DNA of 34,449 nt from Rhodospirillales bacterium (GTDB taxonomy: Bacteria; Pseudomonadota; Alphaproteobacteria; Azospirillales; Azospirillaceae): the NCBI GenBank assembly GCA_947457845.1, contig CANGXM010000008.1, forward strand, positions 1-34,449. Direction: 5' to 3'. A program made the translations under genes and the position numbers. Shown here in pieces: positions 9,956 to 21,460 of the stretch (within the stretch, counting starts at the first letter, position 1; each line of letters opens with the position of its first letter). The notes under the pieces are model-generated. The model saw only the letters and a program-made list of their open reading frames with translations, was not told the origin of the DNA and did no database searches.

Positions 9956-10089
9956 GTTTCGGGACCCGTCTGCACCCGGTTCGCGGCAAGATCGCAGCGC
10001 AGCAGGGTTGCAAGGGTTCCGGCCGCCTTGTTCCGTCGTCGGCACGCCGCTATCTTGCGGCTCCTTTCGTGATCGACGATTGAAACGCC

Positions 10090-11496
10090 ATGTCCGCGCC
10101 CCGCACCCTCTTCGACAAGATCTGGGACAACCATCTCGTCCATCGCCAGGACGACGGCACCGTCGTCCTCTACATCGATCGTCACCTGGTCCACGAGGTG
10201 ACCAGCCCGCAGGCCTTCGAGGGGCTGCGTGTCGCCGGGCGCAAGGTGCGCCGGCCGGAGATGACGCTGGCGGTCGCCGACCACAACGTGCCGACCACCG
10301 ACCGCTCCCAGGGCATCGCCGACGAGGAGAGCCGGATCCAGGTCGACACGCTGGCGGCGAACGCCAAGGACTTCGGGGTCACCTACTTCGGGATGGACGA
10401 CGTCCGCCAGGGCATCGTCCACGTGATCGGACCGGAGCAGGGCTTCACCATGCCGGGCATGACCATCGTCTGCGGCGACAGCCACACCTCCACGCACGGC
10501 GCGTTCGGCGCACTCGCCTTCGGCATCGGCACGTCCGAGGTGGAGCACGTGCTGGCCACCCAGACGCTGATCCAGCGCCCGGCCAGGAACATGCTGATCC
10601 GCGTCGAGGGCGACCTGCCGCTGGGCGTGACGGCGAAGGACATCGTGCTGGCGATCATCGGCCGCATCGGCACCGCCGGCGGCACCGGGCACGTGATCGA
10701 ATACGCCGGCAGCGCCATCCGCGCGCTGTCGATGGAAGGCCGGATGACCGTCTGCAACATGACGATCGAGGCGGGCGCGCGGGCCGGCCTGATCGCGCCG
10801 GACGACGTCACCTTCGCATATCTGCAGGGCCGGCCGATGGCGCCCAAGGGTGCGGCGTGGGAGGCGGCGGTCGCCGCCTGGCGCGCCCTGCCCAGCGATC
10901 CGGGCGCGCGCTACGACACCGAAGTGGTGCTGAACGCCGCCGACATCGTGCCGCAGGTGACCTGGGGCACCAGCCCGCAGGACGTGATGCCCATCACCGG
11001 CCACGTCCCGGACCCGGCCGACGAGGCCGACGAGGGTCGGCGGCAGGCGATGGAGCGGTCGCTCGCCTACATGGGCCTCGCGCCCGGCACCCCGCTCGCG
11101 GCGGTGACGATCGACAAGGTCTTCATCGGCTCCTGCACCAACTCGCGCATCGAGGACCTTCGGGCCGCCGCCGCCGTGGTGCGCGGCAAGAAGGTCGCCG
11201 ACGGCGTGCGGGCGCTGGTCGTCCCCGGCTCCGGCCTCGTGAAGCACCAGGCCGAGGAGGAGGGCCTCGACCGGATCTTCGTCGAGGCCGGGTTCGAGTG
11301 GCGGGAGCCGGGCTGCTCCATGTGCCTCGCCATGAACGCCGACAAGCTCGAGCCGGGCGAGCGCTGCGCCTCCACGTCCAACCGCAATTTCGAGGGCCGG
11401 CAAGGCCGCGGCGGCCGCACCCATCTGGTGAGCCCGGCGATGGCCGCCGCCGCCGCGGTGACCGGACGGCTGACGGACGTCCGCGGCTTCGCCTGA
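10090..11496 (+). CDS. leuC: 3-isopropylmalate dehydratase large subunit
   Basis: [47 protein letters not shown]...[30 protein letters not shown]...[17 protein letters not shown]... Confidence 0.97.
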   Translation: MSAPRTLFDKIWDNHLVHRQDDGTVVLYIDRHLVHEVTSPQAFEGLRVAGRKVRRPEMTLAVADHNVPTTDRSQGIADEESRIQVDTLAANAKDFGVTYFGMDDVRQGIVHVIGPEQGFTMPGMTIVCGDSHTSTHGAFGALAFGIGTSEVEHVLATQTLIQRPARNMLIRVEGDLPLGVTAKDIVLAIIGRIGTAGGTGHVIEYAGSAIRALSMEGRMTVCNMTIEAGARAGLIAPDDVTFAYLQGRPMAPKGAAWEAAVAAWRALPSDPGARYDTEVVLNAADIVPQVTWGTSPQDVMPITGHVPDPADEADEGRRQAMERSLAYMGLAPGTPLAAVTIDKVFIGSCTNSRIEDLRAAAAVVRGKKVADGVRALVVPGSGLVKHQAEEEGLDRIFVEAGFEWREPGCSMCLAMNADKLEPGERCASTSNRNFEGRQGRGGRTHLVSPAMAAAAAVTGRLTDVRGFA

Positions 11497-11507
11497 GGGC
11501 GGGCGGA

Positions 11508-11972
11508 ATGTCCGTCGCGGGGCTCTCGGTCGGATCGGCCACCTTCGAGGCGGTGTTCCCGGTCCGCCGCGCCGTGCTGCGGCCGACCCTGCCGCCGGCG
11601 GAGTCGCGCTACGCGGGCGACGACCATCCCGCGGTCGCCTACGTCGCCGGCTGGCTCGACGGGCACATCGTCAGCGTCGCGACCGTGTTCCCCGAGCCCT
11701 GCCCCTGGCGGACCGGCGCGGTCGACGCCGACCGCCACTGGCGGCTCAGGGGCATGGCGACGCTGGACGGGCACAAGGGCCGCGGCGTCGGTGCCGCCGT
11801 GCTCCGGGCGGCGATCGACCGGGCCGTCGCGGGCGGTGCCGCGTTGATGTGGTTCGAGGCGCGCGAGGACGCCGTGCCCTTCTACCTGCGCCACGGGTTC
11901 CGGCCCGAGGGCGAGCCCTGGACCCTGCCCGTCACGGGGGTGCAGCGGCACATGTGGGCGGAACTGCCCTGA
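11508..11972 (+). CDS. GNAT family N-acetyltransferase
   Basis: [26 protein letters not shown]...[61 protein letters not shown]. Confidence 0.85.
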   Translation: MSVAGLSVGSATFEAVFPVRRAVLRPTLPPAESRYAGDDHPAVAYVAGWLDGHIVSVATVFPEPCPWRTGAVDADRHWRLRGMATLDGHKGRGVGAAVLRAAIDRAVAGGAALMWFEAREDAVPFYLRHGFRPEGEPWTLPVTGVQRHMWAELP

Positions 11973-12070
11973 GCCGCGGCCCGACCGGCCGCTTCCCCAT
12001 TGCGGGCCCCGGGCCCGCGCGCCAATGTGGCGGCCCGCGCGGCCGCCGGAGACGTCGAGGAGAGGACCCC

Positions 12071-12688
12071 ATGCAGCGCTTCACCCAGATGACCGGGGTC
12101 GCCGCACCCTTGCCGATGATCAACGTCGACACCGACATGATCATCCCCAAGCAGCACCTGAAGACGATCAAGCGCACGGGCCTGGGCAAGGTCCTGTTCG
12201 AGGAGATGCGCTTCACGCCGGACGGGCGGGAGATCCCCGAGTTCGTGCTGAACCGCCCGGCCTACCGCAAGGCGTCGGCGCTGGTGTCGGGCGAGAACTT
12301 CGGCTGCGGCTCGTCGCGCGAGCACGCGCCCTGGGCGCTGATGGACTTCGGCATCCGCTGCGTCATCGCGCCGAGCTTCGCGGACATCTTCTACAACAAC
12401 TGCTTCAAGAACGGCATCCTTCCGATCACCCTCCCGAAGGAGACGGTGGCGCTCCTGATGAAGGACGCGGAGAACGGCGCCAACGCCACCTTCACCGTCG
12501 ACCTCGATGCGCAGACGATCACCCGGCCCGACGGTCAGGCGATCCGGTTCGAGATCGACGCCTTCCGCAAGCATTGCCTGATGAACGGCCTCGACGACAT
12601 CGCCCTGACGATGCAGAAGGCCCCCGACATCGAGAGCTACGAGACCAAGCGCCGCGTCGACCAGCCCTGGCTGGCCCCGGCGCGCTGA
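12071..12688 (+). CDS. leuD: 3-isopropylmalate dehydratase small subunit
   Basis: [48 protein letters not shown]...[46 protein letters not shown]. Confidence 0.97.
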   Translation: MQRFTQMTGVAAPLPMINVDTDMIIPKQHLKTIKRTGLGKVLFEEMRFTPDGREIPEFVLNRPAYRKASALVSGENFGCGSSREHAPWALMDFGIRCVIAPSFADIFYNNCFKNGILPITLPKETVALLMKDAENGANATFTVDLDAQTITRPDGQAIRFEIDAFRKHCLMNGLDDIALTMQKAPDIESYETKRRVDQPWLAPAR

Positions 12689-12720
12689 CCGAGCGGACCA
12701 GGAACAAAGGGAGAGGCCGG

Positions 12721-13833
12721 ATGGCCGCGAACAAGAAACTGCTGATGCTTCCCGGCGACGGCATCGGTCCCGAGGTGCTGCGGCAGGTCCGCCGGGTGAT
12801 CGAGTGGATGGACCGGCGCCGGACCGTCACCTTCGACGTGGAGGAGGGCCTCGTCGGCGGCGCAGCACTCGACGCCCACGGCGTCGCGGTGACGGACGAG
12901 ACGATCGCCAAGGCGCTCGCCGTGGACGCGGTGCTGTTCGGCGCCGTCGGCGGGCCGAAGTGGGAGGGCAAGGGTTTCGACAAGCGTCCCGAGGCCGGCC
13001 TGCTGCGTCTGCGCAAGGACCTCGGCCTGTTCGCGAACCTGCGCCCGGCGACCGTGTTCGCGCCCTTGGCCGACGCCTCGTCGCTGAAGCCGGAACTGGT
13101 CCGCGGCCTCGACATCATGATCGTCCGGGAACTCACGGGCGGCGTCTATTTCGGCGAGCCGCGCGGGATCACCGACATCGGCAACGGCGAACGGCGCGGC
13201 GTGAACACGCAGGTCTACACGACGTCGGAGATCCGGCGCGTGGCGGCGGTGGCGTTCGAGCTGGCGCGCAAGCGCAAGAACCGGCTCTGCTCGGTCGAAA
13301 AGCACAACGTGATGGAGTCGGGGCTCCTCTGGAAGGAGGAGGTCACGGCGCTCCACAAGGAGAGCTTCGCCGACGTCGAGCTCTCCCACATGCTGGCCGA
13401 CACCTGCGCGATGCAGCTGGTCCGAAACCCCGGCCAGTTCGACGTGATCGTGACCGACAACCTGTTCGGCGACATCCTGTCAGACGAGGCGGCGATGCTC
13501 ACCGGCTCGCTCGGCATGCTGCCGTCGGCCTCGCTGGGCGCGGTCGATGCGTCCGGGCGGCGCAAGGCGCTCTACGAGCCGATCCACGGCTCGGCGCCGG
13601 ACATCGCCGGGCGCGATCTCGCCAACCCGATCGCGATGCTGCTCAGCTTCGCGATGTGCCTGCGCTACTCCTTCGACATGCAGGAGGATGCCGCGCTGGT
13701 CGAGAAGGCGGTGGAGGCGGTGCTCGCCGGCGGCATGCGCACGGCCGACATCATGCAGCCCGGGATGGCCAAGGTCTCGACCTCGGTCATGGGCGACAGC
13801 ATCCTGCGGGCACTCGACAAGCTGGCGGCGTGA
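12721..13833 (+). CDS. leuB: 3-isopropylmalate dehydrogenase
   Basis: [23 protein letters not shown]...[15 protein letters not shown]...[13 protein letters not shown]...[28 protein letters not shown]...[19 protein letters not shown]. Confidence 0.97.
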   Translation: MAANKKLLMLPGDGIGPEVLRQVRRVIEWMDRRRTVTFDVEEGLVGGAALDAHGVAVTDETIAKALAVDAVLFGAVGGPKWEGKGFDKRPEAGLLRLRKDLGLFANLRPATVFAPLADASSLKPELVRGLDIMIVRELTGGVYFGEPRGITDIGNGERRGVNTQVYTTSEIRRVAAVAFELARKRKNRLCSVEKHNVMESGLLWKEEVTALHKESFADVELSHMLADTCAMQLVRNPGQFDVIVTDNLFGDILSDEAAMLTGSLGMLPSASLGAVDASGRRKALYEPIHGSAPDIAGRDLANPIAMLLSFAMCLRYSFDMQEDAALVEKAVEAVLAGGMRTADIMQPGMAKVSTSVMGDSILRALDKLAA

Positions 13834-13835
13834 CG

Positions 13836-13873
13836 GTCGGATCCCGCGCCGCTCGCGCGGCGCGGGATCCGAC
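13836..13873 (+). terminator. Strong hairpin immediately after leuB
   Basis: 16-bp perfect stem GTCGGATCCCGCGCCG / CGGCGCGGGATCCGAC, loop CTCGCG; starts 3 nt after the leuB stop; no T-run. Confidence 0.65.
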
Positions 13874-14085
13874 GATCGCTTGAGGCCGGCGCCGATCGGC
13901 AGGTCGAAGCGACCCCCACCCTCACGCAAAGGGCGCGGCGGACGCGGCCCAGGCCCGCTCGATCAGGCGATCGGATTCCGCATCGGTGAGGCCGGCCACG
14001 AGGTCCGCGACGGCCGTCTCGATCCCTCCGCCCGCCCGCACCATGGCCGGCTCCCGTGTCCGGACGGCGAGGGATCGACCGCCCC

Positions 14086-14622
14086 TCACTTCGGCGCGAT
14101 CACCATCACCATCTGCCGGCCTTCCAGCCGCGGCATCTGCTCGACCTTCGACAGGCTGTCGAGTTCGTCCCGCACCCGCATGAGCACGCCCATGCCGATG
14201 TCCTGGTGCGCCATCTCGCGGCCACGGAAGCGCATGGTCACCTTCACCTTGTCGCCCTCCTCGAGGAAGCGGCGGGCGCTGCGCATCTTCACGTCGTAGT
14301 CGTTGTCATCGATGTTCGGCCGGAGCTTGATCTCCTTGACCTCGATGACCTTCTGCTTCTTGCGGGCTTCGGCCGCCTTCTTCTGCGTCTCGTACTTGAA
14401 CTTACCGTAGTCGAGGATCTTGCAGACCGGCGGGTCCGCGTTCGGGGCGATCTCCACGAGATCGAGCCCGGCCTCCTCGGCGGCGATCAGCGCGTCGCGA
14501 ATCCCCACGACGCCCACCATGTCGCCGTTCGCGGCGACGAGGCGGACCGTGCGGACGTTGATTTCCCGGTTCACCCGCGGCCCGTCGCGGGTGGGGGCGT
14601 CGTTCATCGGCGGCCTGGCTAT
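14086..14622 (-). CDS. infC: Translation initiation factor IF-3 (start possibly non-canonical ATA at 14622; GTG at 14628 or ATG at 14607 are alternatives)
   Basis: [73 protein letters not shown]...[17 protein letters not shown]...; adjacent to thrS. Confidence 0.95.
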   Translation of the reverse strand: MARPPMNDAPTRDGPRVNREINVRTVRLVAANGDMVGVVGIRDALIAAEEAGLDLVEIAPNADPPVCKILDYGKFKYETQKKAAEARKKQKVIEVKEIKLRPNIDDNDYDVKMRSARRFLEEGDKVKVTMRFRGREMAHQDIGMGVLMRVRDELDSLSKVEQMPRLEGRQMVMVIAPK

Positions 14623-14688
14623 GCTCACTTCTCCCTGGTCGAAGCCGCCGGCCCACGGCCGGTGCGGCGGATCACGCGGACCCGGTCC

Positions 14689-16656
14689 TCAGAACAGCAT
14701 CTGCGGTGGCAGATGGCCGGCCGGGGACCGTCCCTCGTGCATAAGGTGTGCAACCGCCGCGTCGAGAGCAAGAACCTCTTGATCGTTGCCCCCCAGACGA
14801 CGGATGGCGACGGTCCGCTCCTCCGCCTCGCGGCGGCCGACGACGACGATGGCGGGTGTCTTCGTCAGCGAGTGCTCGCGGACCTTGAGGTTGATCTTCT
14901 CGTTGCGGACGTCGAGATCGGTGCGGATACCGGCCTTCGCCAGCGCGTTCGCGACCTCGCGCGCATAGGGCTCGGCATCCGAGGTGATCGTCGCCACGAC
15001 CGTCTGCACCGGGGCGAGCCAGAGCGGAAGGCGCCCGGCGTAATGCTCGATCATCACGCCGACGAAGCGCTCGATGGAGCCCAGCATCGCGCGGTGCAGC
15101 ATCACCGGCCGGTGCTTCTGCCCGTCCTCGGCGACGTAGGTCGCGTCCAGCCGCTCCGGCAGGACAAAGTCCATCTGGAGCGTGCCGCACTGCCAGCCGC
15201 GGCCGATCGCGTCGGTCAGGTGGAACTCGATCTTGGGCCCGTAGAACGCGCCCTCGCCCGGCAGCTCCTCCCACTGGAGGCCACAGGCGGCCATGGCGTC
15301 GCGCAGGCCCTGTTCGGCCCGGTCCCAGACCGCGTCGGTGCCCGCCCGCACGTCCGGGCGCAGCGCCAGCTTGTACTTCACGTTCGTGAAGCCGAGGTCC
15401 TCGTAGACGGCGAGCTGGAGGCGGATGTAGTCGATCGCCTCCGTCGTCACCTGCTCGGGCGTGCAGAAGATGTGCGCGTCGTCCTGGGTGAAGGCGCGCA
15501 CGCGCATGATGCCGTGGAGCGCGCCCGACGGCTCGTTCCTGTGGCAGGCGCCGAACTCGGCGATGCGCAGCGGCAGGTCGCGGTAGCTCTTGATGCCCTG
15601 GCGATAGATCTGCACGTGGCCGGGGCAGTTCATCGGCTTCACGCCGAACTGCCGCTCCTCGTCCACCTGGATCTTGTACATGTTGTCGCCGTACATCTCC
15701 CAATGGCCGGAGGCCACGAAGAGCGAGCGGTCGACGAGCTGCGGCGTCTTCACCTCGACGTAGCCAGCCGACGCGAGGCGCGTGCGGACGTAGGTCTCCA
15801 GCGTGCGGACCAGCGTCCAGCCCTTGGGGTGCCAGAAGACGCTGCCGGCCGCCTCCTCCTGCAGGTGGAACAGGCCCATCTCGCGCCCGAGGCGGCGGTG
15901 GTCGCGCTTCTCCGCCTCCTCCAGCATGTGGAGGTGGGCCTCGAGTTCCTTCTCGTCGCGCCAGGCCGTGCCGTAGATGCGCTGGAGCTGCGGGTTCTTC
16001 GCGTCGCCGCGCCAATAGGCGCCGGCCAGCTTCATCAGCTTGAACGCCGTGCCGATCCGGCCGACCGAGGGCATGTGCGGCCCGCGGCAGAGGTCGAGCC
16101 ACTGGCCCTGGCGATAGACGGTGATCGTCTCCGTGCCCGGAAGATCCCGGATCAGTTCGGCCTTGAAGCGCTCGCCCCGCGCCTCGAAGAAGGCGATGGC
16201 GGCGTCGCGCTCCCACACCTCGCGGACGAAGACAGCGTCGCGGGCGACGATCTCCTTCATCTTCGCCTCGATCTTCGGCAGGTCGTCCGGCGTGAAGGGC
16301 TCGGCCCGCCAGAAGTCGTAGTAGAAGCCGTTCTCGATCGACGGGCCGATCGTGACCTGCGTGCCGGGATAGAGTTCCTGCACCGCCTCGGCCATCACGT
16401 GGGCGGCGTCGTGGCGGATGAGTTCCAGCGCCTCCACGCTCTTGCGGGTGACGATCTCGAGCCGCGCGTCCGCCTCGATCGGCAGCGACAGATCGACCAT
16501 GCGCCCGTCGAGCTTGGCCGCCAGCGCCGCCTTGGCGAGGCCGGCGCCGATCGACGCCGCGACCGCGGCGGCCGTGGTGCCCCGCGCGACGGTCCGGACG
16601 CTGCCATCGGGCAGCGTCAGGGCGATCGGGGCGGCATCGGCGACGGCGGCGGACAT
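14689..16656 (-). CDS. thrS: Threonyl-tRNA synthetase
   Basis: [37 protein letters not shown]...[35 protein letters not shown]...[59 protein letters not shown]... Confidence 0.97.
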   Translation of the reverse strand: MSAAVADAAPIALTLPDGSVRTVARGTTAAAVAASIGAGLAKAALAAKLDGRMVDLSLPIEADARLEIVTRKSVEALELIRHDAAHVMAEAVQELYPGTQVTIGPSIENGFYYDFWRAEPFTPDDLPKIEAKMKEIVARDAVFVREVWERDAAIAFFEARGERFKAELIRDLPGTETITVYRQGQWLDLCRGPHMPSVGRIGTAFKLMKLAGAYWRGDAKNPQLQRIYGTAWRDEKELEAHLHMLEEAEKRDHRRLGREMGLFHLQEEAAGSVFWHPKGWTLVRTLETYVRTRLASAGYVEVKTPQLVDRSLFVASGHWEMYGDNMYKIQVDEERQFGVKPMNCPGHVQIYRQGIKSYRDLPLRIAEFGACHRNEPSGALHGIMRVRAFTQDDAHIFCTPEQVTTEAIDYIRLQLAVYEDLGFTNVKYKLALRPDVRAGTDAVWDRAEQGLRDAMAACGLQWEELPGEGAFYGPKIEFHLTDAIGRGWQCGTLQMDFVLPERLDATYVAEDGQKHRPVMLHRAMLGSIERFVGVMIEHYAGRLPLWLAPVQTVVATITSDAEPYAREVANALAKAGIRTDLDVRNEKINLKVREHSLTKTPAIVVVGRREAEERTVAIRRLGGNDQEVLALDAAVAHLMHEGRSPAGHLPPQMLF

Positions 16657-16721
16657 GGCGGCGACCTTCCGGGAAGCGGGATGATCCGGGATGCCCATGG
16701 ACCGGAAACCGGCCCGGGCTG

Positions 16722-17666
16722 TCAAGCACGCCCTGCGGTGCCCAGCCGTGCGTCGACGGCCGCGAGCGCCTCTGCGGGCGCGATGTCGGCGATCGCGGGC
16801 TTGCGCAGGACGCTCACCCAGGGGCGCGTCAGCCCGGTCCGCTGGGGCGAGACGTGCGAGCCGAAGAGCGCCACCGTCGGCCGCCCCAGGTGCACGCCGA
16901 GGTGGGTCGGGCCGGTGTCGTTGCCGACCACCAGCGCCGCCCCCTTCAGCACGCCCGCGAGGCGGAACCAGTCGAGCGGCCGCCCGTCGGCCTCCAGCAG
17001 CGCCCGGCCCGGCAGGGCGCGGCAGAGGTCGATCTCGTCCGGCCCGGGCACCGTGACGACGGGCACGCCGCGGTCGACGAGCGCCCGGGCGAGGGCGGCG
17101 TAGTGCGGCCAGCGCTTGTGCGGAAGGCCGGCCGACGACCCCGGCACCAGCACCACGTAGGCGCCCGCCACCCCGGCCGCGGCCAGCGCGTCGCCGGCGT
17201 CGTCGACCATCCAGTCGGGGTTCGGGTCGGGCGTGTGCCGCACCGGCACGCCCGCCGCCTCCATCTGCCCGGCGAACCGCACCATCATGCTCGGCTTGGT
17301 CTCGGGCGCGCGCTGGTCGGGCGGCAGCAGCGGCAGCGTCGACCAGGCCGGCCCCGGCAGCACGAGCCGCCGCAGGACGGCGGTGCGCCGGTTGTTCTGG
17401 AGGTCGTAGACCCGGCCGAAACCGCTTCGGCGCAGCAAGATCCAGTGGGCGAGCGTCCGGTCGGGGCGCCAGCGCGTGTCCCGCGGTTCGGCCGTCACGC
17501 GGTCGAACGACGGGCAGCGCCGCAGCAGCTTGGCGAAGCCGGGCCGGGTCAGCACCGTGATCTCCGCGCCCGGATGGTGCGCCCGCAGGTCGCGGAAGAC
17601 GCCCTCCGCCATGATGATGTCGCCGAAGGCGCCGAGCTTGATGACGAGGATGCGGTCGGGGGACAT
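16722..17666 (-). CDS. Glycosyltransferase family 9 (heptosyltransferase-like)
   Basis: [48 protein letters not shown]...[26 protein letters not shown]...[35 protein letters not shown]. Confidence 0.9.
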   Translation of the reverse strand: MSPDRILVIKLGAFGDIIMAEGVFRDLRAHHPGAEITVLTRPGFAKLLRRCPSFDRVTAEPRDTRWRPDRTLAHWILLRRSGFGRVYDLQNNRRTAVLRRLVLPGPAWSTLPLLPPDQRAPETKPSMMVRFAGQMEAAGVPVRHTPDPNPDWMVDDAGDALAAAGVAGAYVVLVPGSSAGLPHKRWPHYAALARALVDRGVPVVTVPGPDEIDLCRALPGRALLEADGRPLDWFRLAGVLKGAALVVGNDTGPTHLGVHLGRPTVALFGSHVSPQRTGLTRPWVSVLRKPAIADIAPAEALAAVDARLGTAGRA

Positions 17667-17849
17667 GGGCCGGGTGGTGACGACGTCGCGGACCGCCATT
17701 CCTTCCGTCCGCCGCCCCGCTGTCAACCGCCCGCGGTACGACCGCACGGGCCGCGTCCAAACCCGCGGGCGCGGGCGCCGTCATTCGTTGCAGAATCGAA
17801 TGATAAAAGTAATACTATTGGTACAACCTTGATGATTTTGGGGAATTTG

Positions 17850-19829
17850 ATGGTCCGCCTGCTCCAGAGCGCGCGCCTCGGTTCGATCCTGGTCGGATTC
17901 GTCGCCGTGATCGCCGTCGTCGTCGGCCTGCAGTCCGTGCTCGTGTCGCGGTCGGTCGAGCAGATCCGGGTCGGCGGGCCGAAGTTCGACGCCGTCATCC
18001 TATCGAAGGACATGGTGGCGGACATTCTCCCCCCGCCGCTGTACGTGATCGAGTCGTACCTCGTCCTGACCAAGGCGATGGAGGAAGGCCGCGCCGGCGT
18101 TCCGGCGGCGCGCACCGAGATCGCCCGGCTCAAGGCGGAGGCCGAGGCGCGCAACGTCTTCTGGCGGTCCGCGGCGATCCCGGATGCGCTCCGCGCCCAG
18201 CTGGTCGAGAGCACGGGGCGCCCGGCGCGCGCCCTCTTCGAGGAGGCGGAGACCCGCCTCCTCCCGGCGCTGGCGGAGGGCAACGCCACGGCCGCCGTCG
18301 CGTCCTACGCCCGTGTCTCCGAACTCTACCGGACCCACCGCGCGGAGGTGGAGAAGACGGTGAAGGCGGCGGAGGCGTTCGGCGCGCGCGTGGTCGCCGA
18401 CGCCGAGGCGAACAACCGGTCGACCGCGACGACGCTGATCGTCCTCGGCCTCGGCGTGGCGCTGGCCGTCGCGCTGGGCGTCTGGCTCATCGCCATCGGG
18501 GTCGGCCGGCCGATCGCCGCCGTGACGAAGGCGCTGGGCGAGATCGCGGAGGGCAACGCCGCCGCCACGGTCCCCACGATCGACGGCGGGAGCGAGGTGG
18601 CCGCCCTCACCCGCGCGGCGGTGCGCCTGCGTGCCAGCGTGGCCGCCGCCCATCGGCAGGCCCAGATGATCGAGCAGCTGCCGCAGCCGGTCCTGCTGGC
18701 CGACGCGACCGGCCGCACGATCACCTTCGCCAACGCAGCCGCCCGCGACCTCATGCGCCGGCTCGGCGGGGCGCTTCCCTTCGCGCCCGAGGCGGCGGTG
18801 GGGAACGCGGTCGCCCCGCTGCTGGGCGACGGGGCCGCCGGGTTCGGCGCGCTCCTCGCCGACGCCAAGGCGCTCCCGGCCCACGCCACCGTCTCGGTCG
18901 GGACGGATGCCCTCACCTTCAATGCCTCGGCCGTGCGCGACGCGGACGGCACCGTGGCCGGCATCCTGCTGGCCGCCACGCTCGTCACCGACCGCGTCCG
19001 CGTGGTGACCAGCTTCGAGCGCGACATCACCGCCGTGGTGGACGCGCTGGCGGGGGCGGCGGAGGCGATGGCCCACCGGGCGTCCGACATGTCGCGCATG
19101 GCGCAGGACGCCCAGGGCGTCGCCGCCATCGTCGCCGGCGCCTCGACCGAGACCAGCGCCAACGTCGGCACCATCGCCGCCGCGACCGAGGAGCTGTCGG
19201 CCTCGCTGCAGGAGGTGATGGCCCAGGCCGAGCGCGCCAACCGGTCGGCGACGGAGGTGTCGGCGCTGGCCAGGGACACCGACGGCGCGGTGCAGAACCT
19301 GCGAACCGTCGGCGGCACCATCCGCTCGGTCGTCGACCTGATCAGCGGCATCGCAGCGCGCACCAACCTGCTGGCACTGAACGCCACGATCGAGGCGGCA
19401 CGGGCGGGCGACGCCGGCCGTGGCTTCGCCGTCGTGGCGACGGAGGTGAAGTCCCTGGCCCAGCAGACGGCCTCTGCGACCGACGAGATCCGCTCCCAGG
19501 TCGACGCGATGGCCGATGCGGTCGAACAGTCCGTCGTCGCGATCGCGCGCATCACCGGCTCGATCGGCGGGATCCAGGACAGCGTCGCCGCCATGTCGGA
19601 CGCGGTGAACCAGCAGACCGAGGCGACCGCCGAGATCAGCCGCTCGATCCAGGAGGCCGCGAACGGCACCGCCGAGGTCGACCGCGGCATCGTCAGCCTG
19701 TCCGGCTCGATGGAGCAGAGCGGGATGACTGCGCAGGAGGTATCGGAGAAGGCGGCGGACGTGGCCGACCAGACCCGCTCCCTCAAGCGCGCGACCGACG
19801 ACCTGCTGACGACGATCCGGGCGGCCTGA
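17850..19829 (+). CDS. Methyl-accepting chemotaxis protein with a PAS-like segment between HAMP and the signalling domain
   Basis: Two hydrophobic segments, HAMP-like [19 protein letters not shown] region, PAS-like [32 protein letters not shown], then [50 protein letters not shown]. Confidence 0.93.
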   Translation: MVRLLQSARLGSILVGFVAVIAVVVGLQSVLVSRSVEQIRVGGPKFDAVILSKDMVADILPPPLYVIESYLVLTKAMEEGRAGVPAARTEIARLKAEAEARNVFWRSAAIPDALRAQLVESTGRPARALFEEAETRLLPALAEGNATAAVASYARVSELYRTHRAEVEKTVKAAEAFGARVVADAEANNRSTATTLIVLGLGVALAVALGVWLIAIGVGRPIAAVTKALGEIAEGNAAATVPTIDGGSEVAALTRAAVRLRASVAAAHRQAQMIEQLPQPVLLADATGRTITFANAAARDLMRRLGGALPFAPEAAVGNAVAPLLGDGAAGFGALLADAKALPAHATVSVGTDALTFNASAVRDADGTVAGILLAATLVTDRVRVVTSFERDITAVVDALAGAAEAMAHRASDMSRMAQDAQGVAAIVAGASTETSANVGTIAAATEELSASLQEVMAQAERANRSATEVSALARDTDGAVQNLRTVGGTIRSVVDLISGIAARTNLLALNATIEAARAGDAGRGFAVVATEVKSLAQQTASATDEIRSQVDAMADAVEQSVVAIARITGSIGGIQDSVAAMSDAVNQQTEATAEISRSIQEAANGTAEVDRGIVSLSGSMEQSGMTAQEVSEKAADVADQTRSLKRATDDLLTTIRAA

Positions 19830-19835
19830 GGCGGT

Positions 19836-20702
19836 TCAGAGGTCCATGACGGCCAGGACGGCGCGCGTCAGCGCGCTGTCCGGCTTCGCGAGTTCCAGCA
19901 CGATGTCGAAGTGGTTCGTCCCCGGACAGGGCACGAACGTCACGGGACAGCCGCGGGCCGCCGCCGCGGCCATGTAGATCTCGCTCTGGCGCTTGAACTC
20001 GTCGGTCTCGTTGGGCGCATAGGAGACGACCAGCGGGACCGGTGCTGTCGGAAGGGCGTGGATCGGGCTGCTCCGCCGTGCCTGCGCCGCGTCCATGCGC
20101 AGCCAGCCGTTGGGCTCGCCCCGCTGCACCGGGTCGAGATCGAAGAGGCCGGACAGCAGCGTGGCGCCGGCCACCGGCGGATCGGGCAGCCCCATGGCGG
20201 GCGCCCATCCGGACCCCGCCAGCGCCGCGGCGAGGTGCCCCCCCGCCGAACTGCCGGCGACGTGGATGCGCGCGGGGTCGCCGCCGTGGGCGCCGATGTT
20301 CGCATGGACCCAGGCGAGGGCCGCCCGGCACTGGCGCACGATCTCGTCCATCGTGACGGCCGGCGCGAGGGCGTAGTTCACCGCCACCACGCAGGCGCCG
20401 GCGGCCGTGAACGTTTCGGCCATGAAGCCGCTGTCGGCGGCGTCGAGCGCCCGCCAGTAGCCGCCGTGGACGTAGACGAAGACCGGGGCCGGACCGGTGC
20501 CCGCGCGCGCGGGGAAGACGTCCAGCCGCTCGGGCTCGGAGGGTCCGTAGGGAACGCCGACCGCGCAGGGCAGCGACGCCCGCGCCGCGGCCGTCAGCCG
20601 GGCGTATTCGGCGACGAAGGGGCCGATGTCGGGCACCGTGCCGCGGGCGGAGAGCTGGACGTCGAGTTCGGCGGCGGTCCAGTAGCGGAAGGCGGGGGTC
20701 AT
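19836..20702 (-). CDS. Alpha/beta hydrolase (arylformamidase/esterase-like)
   Basis: MTPAFRYWTAAELDVQLSARGTVPDIGPFVAEYARLTAAAR...VFVYVHGGYWRALD...AGSSAGGHLAAALAG... with late Asp and His (TNHFDIV). Confidence 0.88.
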   Translation of the reverse strand: MTPAFRYWTAAELDVQLSARGTVPDIGPFVAEYARLTAAARASLPCAVGVPYGPSEPERLDVFPARAGTGPAPVFVYVHGGYWRALDAADSGFMAETFTAAGACVVAVNYALAPAVTMDEIVRQCRAALAWVHANIGAHGGDPARIHVAGSSAGGHLAAALAGSGWAPAMGLPDPPVAGATLLSGLFDLDPVQRGEPNGWLRMDAAQARRSSPIHALPTAPVPLVVSYAPNETDEFKRQSEIYMAAAAARGCPVTFVPCPGTNHFDIVLELAKPDSALTRAVLAVMDL

Positions 20703-20755
20703 GGGGGGTGTCCGTTGAGTTTCGGCCTAAGGCCGACGGAAGCCGTCATGCGCTC

Positions 20756-21460
20756 TCATATCCCGATCAGCCCGCGCACCGTCGCCGCGTCCCGCTCGAT
20801 GTCGGCGCTCGTGCCGCTCCACACCGTGCGGCCCTTCTCGATGATCACGTGCCGGTCGGCGAGGCGCTTCAGGACCTGGATGTTCTTGTCGATGATCAGG
20901 ATCGACTGGCCCTCGGCCTTCAGCCGCTCGACGATCGCCCAGATCTCGGTTCGGATCACCGGCGCCAGCCCCTCGGTCGCCTCGTCCAGCACGAGGAGGA
21001 GCGGGTTGGTCATCAGCGCGCGGCCGATGGCCAGCATCTGCTGCTCCCCGCCCGAAAGCGTGCGGGCCGACTGGTTCGCCCGCTCCTTCAGCCGGGGGAA
21101 CTGGGCGAAGACGCTTTCCAGCGTCCAGGCGTCCGTCCGCCTGCGCCGGTTGGCCGCCGTGGCGACGAGGTTCTCGCGCACGGTCAGCGTCGGGAACACC
21201 TGCCGCCCCTCGGGCACGAGGCCGATGCCGCGCCGGGCGATGGCCTCGGGCGTCCAGCCGGCCACCGCGGCGCCCGCGAATTCCACACGGCCCCCCGTCG
21301 GACGGTTGAGGCCCATGATGGCGCGCACGGTCGTGGTCTTGCCCATGCCGTTGCGGCCGAGCAGCGTGACCACCTGCCCCTCGCCCACCGCGAGGTCGAC
21401 ATGGAAGAGGACCTGGCTGCGGCCGTAGGCGGCCTGAAGCCCCTCGACGGTCAGCATCAC
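20756..21460 (-). CDS. livF: Branched-chain amino acid-type ABC transporter ATP-binding protein (LivF type)
   Basis: MMLTVEGLQAAYGRSQVLFHVDLAVGEGQVVTLLGRNGMGKTTTVRAIMGLNRPTGG...TLSGGEQQMLAIGRALMTNPLLLVLDEATEGLAPVI. Confidence 0.93.
   Translation of the reverse strand: MMLTVEGLQAAYGRSQVLFHVDLAVGEGQVVTLLGRNGMGKTTTVRAIMGLNRPTGGRVEFAGAAVAGWTPEAIARRGIGLVPEGRQVFPTLTVRENLVATAANRRRRTDAWTLESVFAQFPRLKERANQSARTLSGGEQQMLAIGRALMTNPLLLVLDEATEGLAPVIRTEIWAIVERLKAEGQSILIIDKNIQVLKRLADRHVIIEKGRTVWSGTSADIERDAATVRGLIGI

Noticed and set aside
13878-14060. Short minus ORF (MVRAGGGIETAVADLVAGLTDAESDRLIERAWAASAAPFA) between leuB and infC
   Set aside because: About 40 codons, no recognisable family or clear ribosome-binding site; could be a real small protein but unsupported.
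14056-17103. 1015-aa plus-strand ORF (and similar 991-aa, 723-aa, 710-aa and 602-aa ORFs or extensions)
   Set aside because: Antisense or out-of-frame shadows of thrS/infC, GT9, the peptidase, leuC and leuD/leuB; Arg/Ala/Pro/His-rich low-quality translations typical of high GC. Only the in-frame MCP and leuB tails of the 991-aa and 602-aa ORFs, and the GNAT tail of the 710-aa ORF, are real.
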